A stretch of DNA of 18,020 bases. Source: Ettlia oleoabundans (Eukaryota > Chlorophyta > Chlorophyceae > Chlamydomonadales). Shown piece by piece: positions 1 to 9,282 of the stretch (position 1 is its first letter; each line of letters begins with the position of its first letter). The notes under the pieces are model-generated. The model was not told the origin of the DNA, did not search any database, and saw only the letters and a list, made by a program, of their open reading frames with translations. The DNA is taken from assembly GCA_019693395.1 (NCBI GenBank), contig JAAMXP010000741.1, positions 1 through 18,020 on the forward strand, given 5' to 3'. Position numbers and translations under genes: made by a program.

Positions 1-2253
1 ATGAAAGTAGCGCGCTAAGGAGCCTGCCACGCTTTGCAGTTCCTGCAGAGTTGGGGTGGGTGGGTGGAAGTTGTGCAAGGTGTGCATGAGAGTGCGTGCG
101 TGCGTGAGTGTGTGGTGGTGGTGGTGGGGCACCACAGCAGTTGAGCAATGCGGAATCGGGCTGACATGATGTCATCAGCAAGGCCAATGGTTGCAGGTTG
201 TGGAACGCATGCAAAGACGAGCAGTTTGCTACACATGCGGCTCACCTGTTGCGTAAGAGTGGCGGGTTCCTGTGTAACAAAAGAAACCAGCCTTGGCTGC
301 AGCTGGCACATCAAGCTCCGCATCCCCGCCTGCATGGCGCCTGGTGCTGCCTCCTGCTGCGAGCCCTGCATGATAGCATAGGAGCAGATCACAAGTTGTA
401 CTGGAAGTGGTCAGAGGCTCTCTTAGAGCCCCGTTAGATGCAAGAATGCTGAGTAACACCAAAGAAACCCTGGGCCGACCCACCTCTTGCTGAAACGCAT
501 GTATCAGCCGTGACAGCAGGGTGACGGCTGTGTGTACGTCGGACTCGGGTAATATCCTGCCCACAGCAGACAGGAGGGCATGCTGCAGATTTCCATCTGG
601 TAGCAACCGCAAAACATTGCACCGGCTTATGAAGCCTGCAACAACCGGTGCGCTGGAGCTCGGCAGGCAGCGCAGCACGGCTTGCCGCAGCGCTGCCGTC
701 AGCTCTGGAGTGGTTGGGATGGCGCAAGCTTCGAGGCCTGCTAGCAGACGCACCAGGTCGACTGCGTCTGGGGTTGGATCAGCCCGCAAGATGTCTATCA
801 CGGCCGCTTGGACAGCGGCGGCTGACGTGGGGCTGACCTGCCAGTCGCAGGTCGCCTCGCCAGCTGGGGCGACACAGAGTGCCGACAGGCATTGGAGTTT
901 GGGGAGTAGGCGCTCAATTGATGACTGAAGCTTCGTTGCCAAAGGGCTGCCAGGCTCTAAGCCTTGCATCTCATACCCCTTCATGGTTGGGTACATTTGC
1001 TCCAACGCCGCCGAACACCGCAGCAGAGCTGTTTTTAGCGCTTCCTGGGGCTTGCTGCGTAAAGACATGTCCATCCGCTCCCACAATTGCAGCAGTTGAC
1101 AGACGTGGTTCAGCTGGGTGGCAGGCTCCGCTTGGTCCGCCCTGACTGTCGCTACAGCGCGCAGCCAAAGCGCCCTGAACACCGACTGGTGGCTTGACGC
1201 CAGGGATGGTGCGGATGCTGGTGCTTGGCCGCCCAGCTCTATGAATTTCCGCAAGGCAGTGAGCAGGGGGATAGGATCTACCCTGTCCTGATGCAGCACC
1301 AGGAGTCTAAGCACGCGATGGATAGTGTTCGCTCGTACCAGCTCTGCAGTCAAATGTCTTGGCTCTAGCTGTCTGAAACTAGGGAGGGCGTGCTGCCTTT
1401 CCTTCTGGTGCTGTTCTGCCATCCAACCGTGCTGCTGTTGCTGCTGCTGTTGATCCTGCGGTGGTGGCGGACTTGCCTCGCCGCCCACAGGTGGACCCTG
1501 CACACACATACAAGCAGGGGTCAGACAAGCAGGCGCCCATCCTTTTCTGGCACAAGTCACACATGCCGCATACGTGTCACTGCAACAGTCAAAGCACAGA
1601 CCCTTGCTTCCCTCCCTCGCCTGATCATTGTAAACCCTGCAAATACGCGGGGCCACTTTTGCTGCCAGCTTGCTTCCCAGCTGCATGCCCAGCACGAGGT
1701 AGCCAGAAAGAAGCTGGTCTATCATGTCTCGGATGTCAGAAGTGATGTGGGTGAGCCTGTGAGTCAGCGTGGCTTCTGTCACCTCCTGCTGTTGCGGCGT
1801 GAGTGGCAGGGCCATGCAAGCTGATGCGTGAACCAACTGGCAGCAGTCCCAAATGCTGAGCTGGCGCTTCTCGGCGGTCAGCAGCTTAAAAGCAAGCTCC
1901 CGCGTGTTGGCGAACGCCTCCTGGTCTGGTGCCTCGGCTGTGGTGCTGGCGCTAGCGAGGCGCTGAAGCTCGCCCATGCGGGAAAGGGCAGCTAATGCGT
2001 GACGGCTGCCAAGCTTTGACCAGTGTGCCTGCAGCACTTGCTCAATCTTTGCGATTGTGGGTGCTGCAGCCAATGCCTCCACCAGTCCGACACCATCCGT
2101 CCCATGCCTCTTATGCGTCCCAGCCAGCACCGCAAACGGCTGCTGAGGTGGTGGTAGTAATTGTCGCTGCCATTGCCGCTGGTTGCTGGGTGGCATCTTG
2201 TTCCGAGTTTGGACTACGGGGGATGCCTGCGTAGAATGTGATACAGATTTCAT
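1..2253 (-). CDS. Alpha-helical repeat protein, possibly a FASTK/OPR-like organelle RNA factor (3' end outside the window)
   Basis: Exons are 2253-484, 365-246 and 42-1. Both introns are phase 0 (GAG|GTGGGT donor with TGCAG acceptor; CAG|GTGAGC donor with CTGCAG acceptor), so about 644 residues are visible and the frame is still open at the window edge. The chosen start is the first ATG of the open frame; a second ATG at residue 20 is also possible, since a CGCAG acceptor-like site lies between them. Residues about 55-100 (motifs VEALAAAPTIAKIEQVL, HALAALSRMGEL) resemble the helical repeats of green-algal FASTK/RAP and octotricopeptide proteins, which bind organelle RNAs. The rest is Leu/Ala-rich helices with no catalytic motif. 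A seven-residue Gln run lies near residue 268, after a Pro run. Any RAP domain would be beyond the window. Alternative: an unrelated armadillo-like protein. The gene is seen clearly; the family is an inference. Confidence 0.6.
60..129. repeat. GT-rich simple repeat in the last visible intron of gene A
   Basis: This stretch holds runs of GTGC/GTGA followed by a (GTG)n tract around 114-127. It lies wholly inside the intron 245-43 of the helical protein gene, where on the sense strand it gives a C/A-rich tract before the acceptor. It looks like slippage-prone simple sequence. Confidence 0.7.
1498..1635 (-). other. Possible in-frame intron (138 bp) inside exon 1 of gene A
   Basis: On the minus strand this stretch begins GTTTAC after AGG and ends TGTGTGCAG before GGTCC. 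It is a multiple of three, begins and ends in phase 0, and has no stop codon, so it can be read as 46 residues or removed. Its composition (nine cysteines, VYND to CMCVQ) is unlike the Leu/Ala helical flanks. The acceptor is good and the donor is weak compared with the GTGAGT/GTGGGT donors nearby. If removed, the flanks join as ICR-GPPVGG. Confidence 0.45.
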
Positions 2254-3439
2254 TAAAATTACGTTTTCGAGACAAAACTAACGCCAAACGAAATATTTTC
2301 TAAATCCAACCAGTACAATGCACAACAGGCTCATGTAGTACCCATAACCTTGAGAAGGTGGGCAAGTGGGAATCCGAAAGGCAAGCAAAAGCAGGGTCAA
2401 ATGGTCCTGCCGAGCTGATTGATGTGGCAAACAACAAGCGGGATATTTTCACATGCAACCAGGCAGTGCCATAGGCGCACCTCGCTGTTTGCTAAAGTGG
2501 CATGGGTGGAGTGGCTGCTGGTCCCCTGCTGGTCGGGCTCACTAAGGAAAGCATGATCAGCAGCCTCTGCAGCCTATGACAAACAAGAGCAGGCAGAAGA
2601 GCGGCTGGAGAGGCATGATTGGGACAACTCATTCAGGCAACCTGCTGATTAATGATCATGCAGTATTCTACGGCACCGCTTGTTGAAGGAACGACAGGGG
2701 TACAGTGCGATCTGGTGACACAGCCAGCGCAGGTGTGGCAAAGCCAGAAGCGCGGAGAGGCTTTGTGATAGGCGGTGAAGCAGGCTGCTTGTCTCCCGGG
2801 CGGCGGCAACTGCCCTCAGCGCGCTGCCAGATAGTATTGTGCCCTCACCTTGGCATTGAAGCCTGCAACCGCCGCCCTAACGCGCCCGATGAGGCTCGGG
2901 GGGCCCTGCGATGCAGTGATATGGATACAACGGCATCTTCGGAACCACTCAAGCCTCGGAAACATCAATTGCATAATTGATAAGAAGGTAGAGCAGATGA
3001 ACTCACGTAGCCGCTCAGCCGAACAGCGAACATGTTCAGCTTGCAACCGGCTCAGGCTAAAAACGCGCCACGAATAAATTTCGTGGATGCTGATGCAAGA
3101 GCCGATGAGCGGCAGAGTCCTAGCTACCTTTCTTGTCCAGCCGCGGCGTGTTGTTCCCGGCTGGCACCGCCGTCCAGTAGACCATGCAGTGTGGCACTCG
3201 TTCGAGAGTGTGGGACACCACTTGAGTCATGCGATGTTTTTATCAGTGCAATTTCTTTCTATGTCAGTGCAAGGCCAGCATAGCGCTAAACCGTGCTCCC
3301 CAGCCACGAGCACTGTACACATTATCGGTCAAGCGTGGCGGCACCTCCGTCACATGTGGTGCACCAGTTCTTAACATCTCCTGTAAGATAAGCCACGAAA
3401 AGTTCTATTGCTGCTTTTTCAAGAAACTTTGACTTGGTT
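2254..3439. other. Intergenic region between gene A (5' side) and gene B (3' side)
   Basis: No convincing coding exon is seen on either strand in these 1.2 kb; the short open frames lack coding character and usable splice partners. It should hold the promoter and 5' leader of gene A near 2254-2400, where the sequence is AT-rich, and the 3' UTR of gene B near 3100-3439. I found no TATA box and no minus-strand TGTAA in it. It contains one small hairpin, listed separately. Confidence 0.6.
3068..3086. other. Short perfect hairpin in the intergenic region
   Basis: CCACGAA and TTCGTGG form a perfect 7-bp inverted repeat around a five-base TAAAT loop. It lies about 355 bp past the gene B stop, where a 3' UTR may extend. 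The stem is short enough to be chance; no function is claimed. Confidence 0.3.
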
Positions 3440-6400
3440 TTAATGCCAGGCAGACAGGATGCCCTCAACAGCTGATAGCTGAGCAAGCACTTCGTTCGCA
3501 GCCGCATCTCCGCCCGACCAACCACGGAAGATTGCACGGCTGCTGCCGCCGCTGCCCTTCTGACCACCTGGCCCACCGGCCCCTACAGCCGAGCGCTGCA
3601 TCACCGCCGCCAGAGCCTTGCTAAGGCGCGCTGCCGTGGTTCTCAGCGTGCTGTTCTGTCGCTGCACCTCATCCAGCTGGCACCTAACGGCCCCCAGCTC
3701 CTCCCTCATAGCACCCAGCTCCTCATCAGCAGAGCACCCACACCCTCCTGTTGCCGCAGCAGTTGCTGCTGCTGGCTCCGGCAATGCTGCCATGGTTGCA
3801 GGTGCAGACAGCCGTAGCATCTGGGCAAAGTGCAGGCGGTCTTGAAGAGCTTCCAGCTGCATCTCCAGAGCGCCCGCTAAACCTTCCAACAACCCGGTGG
3901 AGGGGCAGCAGTTTTGGGGCCTCAACTACCTTTTCTTGCCGGGCGAGTGGACTGCTTTGTACAGACAGGCTCAGCTCTGCGCACCTCACCTGTACACATC
4001 AAGCTCATCTGTACATAACAAGCTGCCACCAAGCAGGCAGTACAGGATAACTCACCTTGTGCCGCCTCCTTCTCCCCCTGCATCTGCTGCAACACGCGCC
4101 GCAATTGCTGTGCCTGCTGCTTCAGCTCTGCAACAGAGGGAAGGCAGGTGAACTTTTCATCACACTTCATTATGCAACGGCAGCAGCAGGACCAGCCAAC
4201 AGACGCACACATACCAACCATTGTTATCGGGACTGTGCATCCTAACACACCTGAGACAGAAATCTGAAGGCGTGACCGGTCTGCCTTGACAGACACCAGC
4301 TCAGCTGCTGCTGCCTCCTGCTGTGCCAGGAGTGCCTCCAGCCTGCAGGCAGATGCAACTGACAGGCATGGGACAGTAAGGTGTACATATCCACACTAGA
4401 CAGGCTCACCTCATATATGGCTACCAAGGGGCCTACACAGTTGTGCTAGACGGAAGGAAGTTGTCGCCGCATGCCAAACCATCAACCCACCTGCCAGCCG
4501 CCGTGGACAGCTGCCCTTCCAGGCTGGCTGCCTCCCGCTGCGCCGCACCAACGGCACGCTCAGCCTCTGCTGTACGCTGTCTCTCTGCCACAACTGCCGC
4601 CTCAACTGCCTGCAGCTTGAACCGCAGGTCCGCTGACTCGGCCTCCAGCAGTCGGAGTTCCAGGGTATTGGGCGGCTCATGCAGCAACCTGCACAATCAA
4701 ATGCACAGTTGAGCACCAGGGCATGCCGCAATAAGAAATTGACGATAGTGCAAACACATCGGAACAGAAGCGGGGGCTGCAATGCGTGGATGAGGCACCA
4801 AGAGGGCACGACTGGCCGCCAGCAGCACCAAGCCCAAGCTTTCGAGCACCCAAGGTCACGTGAAGGTTCGGCAGTACTGGCAGCGGCACTGTACCTCTCC
4901 ACATCCTGCCGCGCCGCCAGCAGCTGCTGCTCAGCTTCCTGGCACTGCTGCCGCTCATGCTGCCCCTGCTGTGCAGCTGAAGAGGCTGCGTGTTGTGCGG
5001 CTGCCAGCTGTTGATAGCAGCCACGTAGCTCCCCTTGTACTGAAGACAGCTCCTGCTCAAGGCCCTGCAGTTGGGTTGCATTGTGATAAGGATGTGCAGT
5101 TGCGTCGCACTATGACAAGGACAAGGATTCTAAACAAAAGGCTACCGCAACGCTCAATCATACATGTCGTCAACCACGTGAGTGTTGTATCTGTTGGGCA
5201 CAAAACTCAAAGTCAAAGCGGTATAGCACGTTGCAAGCGCTGTAGTGTTTGTTATGCATCCAGCCAGCATGGCTTGCCACACCTCCACCCGCTCTTGCGC
5301 TGCGGCCAGTGCCTGCTCCTCATGCTGCCCCTGCAGCTGCATGCTATCGCTGAGTGCATCCAGCTGCTGCCGCAAGTGAGATGCCTCTTCCTCTGCTGCC
5401 AACAGCTGCTCCTGCAGCTGCTGGTTCTCGGCAGCTGCCCCCACTGCCGCTTTAAGGGCTGCAAGCTCACTCTGGAGTTGAGACAGCTGCTGCTGCCCGG
5501 CGTTCACTGCAGCTGCTGTTTCACTCAGCTGCTGCTGCCTTGCAATCAACTCCTGATGGGCAGATTGGCAGGCTGCAGAGGCGTGCTGGGCCGCTTGCTC
5601 CGCCTCGGGCACCTTTTGCTGCAGCTGTGCAATCCGCCCCTCGATACCAGCCCGCTCAGCATGTCGCTCTTCCAAGCACCGCTGCTCCCGCTCCACCTGC
5701 CGCTGCACCGCAGCCAGGCGCTCCTCCGCGTCTTGCTGCGTCACGCTGGCCTTCTGCTCCACCATCTGCTGCTTCAGCACTGCGGCAGCGTGGCGCTGCT
5801 CTGCCTCCGCAGCGGCCTCCTGCAGCTGCTGCAGCTGCTGCTGTGAGGCGGCAACAGAGGCAGACAGCTGCTCGGCCTGCTCTCTTAAAGAGGCTGCTTC
5901 AGCTGCAGCAATGGTAGCATCGGACTGCGAGGAAGCCAGCAGGGAGTCTGTGCTTTCCACCTGCCGCCGCAGCTCCGCCAAGCGCTCCTCCGCAGCAGCC
6001 ACGGCGGCGGCAGCCTCATGCTGTCGATGGTGTTCCGCCGCTGCCGCTTCCCGCGCCTCTGCCAGTTCCTGCTGTACTGCCGCCACCAGCGCTTCGTTGC
6101 TGTGCAGAAGCTGCTCGGCAGCGGCAGCCGCCGCCTCAACATGCGCAAGCTCCTGGTGTCGGCTGGCCAGCTGCTGCTCAGATTCAACCAGCTTCTGCCC
6201 AAGCTCCGCACGACACTGCTCGGCAGCAACCACAGCTGCCTGCATTTGCTCCAGCTCCCGTCCAGTTGCCTCGATTTGCTGCTGCCGTCTGGCCAGCAGG
6301 GCCTCTGCATCAGTCGCCTGTGCCCCAATACTGCCCAGCTTGGCTTCTGCCACCGCCAGATCTGAGGAAACCCGGCGCAGCCGCTCCTCTTGCTGCTCTG

Positions 6401-8778
6401 CCTGCTGGGTGGCGGCAGCCCGCCGCTTCTCCAACTCGTGCCGCTGCTCAGACAGAGATGCCAGCTGCAGCTGCGCCTCCTGCAGCTGGCGCTGCACCTG
6501 CGGGCACCAGCCAAAGGACAGAGGGAACACCATGACTTTCAACCGGGTCACCGGGAAAGACTAACAAGGGTTTCAATTACAGAGAGCGGCGCATGGCGCA
6601 CAAGCAACGTGCTTTGCTGACGTCCTAGGTTGTTGAACCGGGACAGGCACAATGCATGCTGGCAGGTGAGAGGTGCCAGTCAAGCCAGCAAGCTTGCCTG
6701 CCAAGCCATATGCATGTGTTGAATAAAAACATGCAGCGGAATTTGCCCATGCAGCAGCTCAGCGGGCACCCCAGGCAGCACACCTTGTTCTGGGCCGCCG
6801 CCACCTCCTGCTGCAGGGAGGCACGCAGGCGCTCAGCCTTCTCAGCCAGCCTCTCCTCGGTAGCAGTGAGCTCCCCGCTTGCGGCTTCCAGGAGGCAACT
6901 GCACCAACAACAGGCAGGTGACAGCGGGGCAAAAAAAGCACGACCTGCAGTGGCAGCTCAAGGTGCCTCGCAAACCAGTTGCAACGCAATTGCCGCACTA
7001 ATTGGTTGAATGATTTGACCACAAACAAGGATGTGCTGTTGCTGCTCTCACCGGATCGCCTTCAGCTGCTGCTCAGCAGCCGCAGCATCTTGCTGTGCCT
7101 GCTGTGCCGCGTGGCGTGCTGCACCCTCCCCCTCCTCTTGCTCGCGCACACATCGTCGCAGCTGGTCCAAGCGGCGCTGGGCAGAAGCCTCCTCAGCTGC
7201 CATCCCCAGCAGTGCCGCCTCCTTGTCCTCCTCGCGCCGCTGAGCAGCTGCCAAGCGCTCCTGAGCTGCCATCGCTTCGCTCTCGGCCCGTGCGGCAACA
7301 GCCTCAGCTTCCTGTCGCCGACGCTCTGCGGACTCAATGTCGGCAAGCAGCTGCGCGTGTCGGCGCTGCATGTCCGCCAAGCGCTGTGCCGTGCCGCCAC
7401 CGGGGACTGCAAGAGGAGCGCCCTCGCCAGCACTGCTAGCAGGAGTTCCAAATGTCGCAGCCGGTGTTGCAGCATCAGAGGCAGCGGCAGCCGGGCTGGC
7501 TGCTCGCCCTGTACCCAGTGGACTGGGCTGTGGTGCAGCTTGGCATGCAGAGAGGCCACCTGGGAAATGTGAACCCTCATTGGCGTTAAGTGTTGGCTGC
7601 TGCGGACGCTGCTGAGTGGAGAGAATGCCCTCCTGCGGCTGGCTGGGTGTATGACCTGCATGCGTGGTCAAAAGCATTAAAATCTGATGAGCAATATACA
7701 CACCTCTTAAATGTCACCTCGTCTGCCTGCCGTCCACTTGATCACGCTGCTTGCAACATTACCACTGCTACCTCCGCTTGCACTTGCCAAAGCCCACAGG
7801 CAAGGGGCACGGCGCTTGCTGAGAGGGGACCAATGCAATCAGACAACCAGCCAACCAGCCAGCCAGCACAGTAAAAAGTTTCGAGCACAGCTTACCTAGG
7901 TTCTGCAGGGCATAGTTGAGGTGGTCAACCAGAATTGAGCTCACTCTGGAGCCTTGCTGGCTCAGGGGTGTCGAAGCCGAGAGGCCGGCTGAACCACTGC
8001 TCTCAACGCCGCCGCTGCTGCAGCTCGGCTTGCCAACAACGGCTGACGTAATGGCAGGCGTATTGGTGGGTGCTGAAAAGCTGCTTGCCGCGTAACCAAG
8101 ATGTGACCACCGCTGCTGTGAGAGGGCGGGGGAGGCCTGTTGGGGGTGCACCACGAAGTGGCCTGGCGACACGCGCTGGAAATGGGACAAGTTCTCCTTG
8201 CCAGTGCCGCTGCTCAGGGCTGCGCCAGGAGGGGGCAGTCCCTTGGTGGCGACAGCGGTGGCCTGAAGACTGCTCAGTGCATTTGCTGCCAGTTCCTGCA
8301 CAGCAATGGCGACCATTGCGGTGTGGTGTTGGAGGTTAAGAGTGAAGGAGGACGTGGTGGCAAAACAGACTGCAGTTTCACAAGAACGTCTCAGTGCAAT
8401 ATGCATCGGATGGTATGGCAGTGCCTGCAAGGGCGCAGTGCCAAGACAGTTGTGCAACAAACACATGGGTACCCGCTGCTTCTGCGCCGATAGGAGAGTG
8501 GCTGCCAACGCCTGTGCCTGCGGATTGCTGCCGGACCAGAGGTTTGGCTGCCAAGCGGTTGGCAGTTCAGCACTGCTGCCTGTGCTCAGGCAAGGCGACG
8601 TTGTAGGCTGCACGCCGGCGAGAGGCAGTCGTTGCAGGGGACCGCCCCGCGATCCTGAAGGCGCCGGCGATGCAAATGTGAAGACGTGGGTGGGATGCGC
8701 CGTCCAGCTGTTGTCGCCCGTTGCCGCCTTTTGACATCCTTGCACGACCCGAGGAGCGCCGGGACCCCGCGCGGCCAT
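3440..8778 (-). CDS. Long coiled-coil protein, about 1,263 residues, nine exons
   Basis: Exons: 8778-7896, 7655-7052, 6898-6784, 6497-5283, 5064-4895, 4688-4491, 4342-4251, 4127-4056, 3882-3440. All eight introns are GT-AG and all phases agree, which strongly supports one gene ending at TAA 3442-3440. The last acceptor could also be six bases further in, giving 3876 and two residues fewer. The start is ATG 8778 in the context AACAATGG. Residues 1 to about 385 are Ser/Pro/Ala-rich and probably disordered. From about 385 to near the end the protein is Gln/Glu/Ala/Arg-rich with Leu heptads (for example QRLADMQRRHAQLL, EELGAMREELGAV), typical of a long coiled coil, with a Gly/Ser-rich tail. Such proteins act as scaffolds at centrosomes, basal bodies, Golgi or cytoskeleton. 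I see no motor, SMC ATPase or other enzyme motif, so no specific role is assigned. Exons 4-9 code almost purely for the rod. Confidence 0.78.
8296..8472 (-). other. Possible in-frame intron (177 bp) inside exon 1 of gene B
   Basis: On the minus strand the stretch starts GTACCC and ends GCTGTGCAG before GAACTGG. It is 59 codons long, phase 0 at both ends and free of stops. Its translation is Cys/His/Met-rich and hydrophobic (starting VPMCLLHNCL), unlike the Ser/Pro/Gln-rich flanks. Removing it joins SAQKQR to ELAANALSS. It may be a true intron or a facultatively spliced exon segment; the total gene B product would then be about 1,204 residues. Confidence 0.45.
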
Positions 8779-9282
8779 TGTTCGGCCTCACTGCGAAGAG
8801 GCGCCCGTTGCACTCGAGGTTTCAAAAGCCAAGCACTGAACACGAGAAAAAGGTGGTTGCAAGCGCGAGGGCGGCGCTGGCGGTTCCGGCGGTAATAGAC
8901 AGCGCAACTAGGCAGAGTGTTCAGCTGCAATAGCACTCAACTGTGCTGACTGAAGGGACGCATGACGGGTGCATGACGGATCTAAACACGTGGCGTTGCC
9001 AGCCAGCGCTGGCCAGCCTGGTTTGGGAACACCTTCCTGTGATAGCGGCATAACGGAGGCATACATCAAACCACAAACGCTGCATCAAGACAAATCTGGA
9101 CGCACTTCAGCAAGGGTTCTCTAAACACCTTTTTTATGCCGCGTAAGCTGAAGCTTGGCTGCATGCGATTTCAAGACCTAAGTAGCAGCGCTGTGGCGAG
9201 CTCTCGGCGGCCTTGATCGCAGCTCCTTGCAGGCTTGGGCAGCGGCTACCTCTGCGCCGCCAGCGCGCCCACACCAGCGACC
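8779..9282. promoter_or_regulatory. Divergent promoter region between genes B and C
   Basis: The 504 bp between the two ATGs must carry the 5' ends and promoters of the coiled-coil gene (minus) and the phosphodiesterase gene (plus). There is no clear TATA box for either. Visible elements are two TGACG motifs 11 bp apart at 8963-8967 and 8974-8978, each inside a repeated GCATGACGG or close variant, and a perfect 12-bp palindrome GCCAGCGCTGGC at 9002-9013. TGACG pairs are known binding sites for plant bZIP (TGA-type) factors; their use here is inference. Confidence 0.5.

Noticed and set aside
4860..6564. Long plus-strand open frames opposite gene B (about 328 and 217 codons)
   Set aside because: They are mirror images of the CAG/GAG-rich coiled-coil exons. 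Their translations are runs of Leu/Cys/Ser or Ser/Ala/Cys, and they ignore the well-supported minus-strand splice sites.
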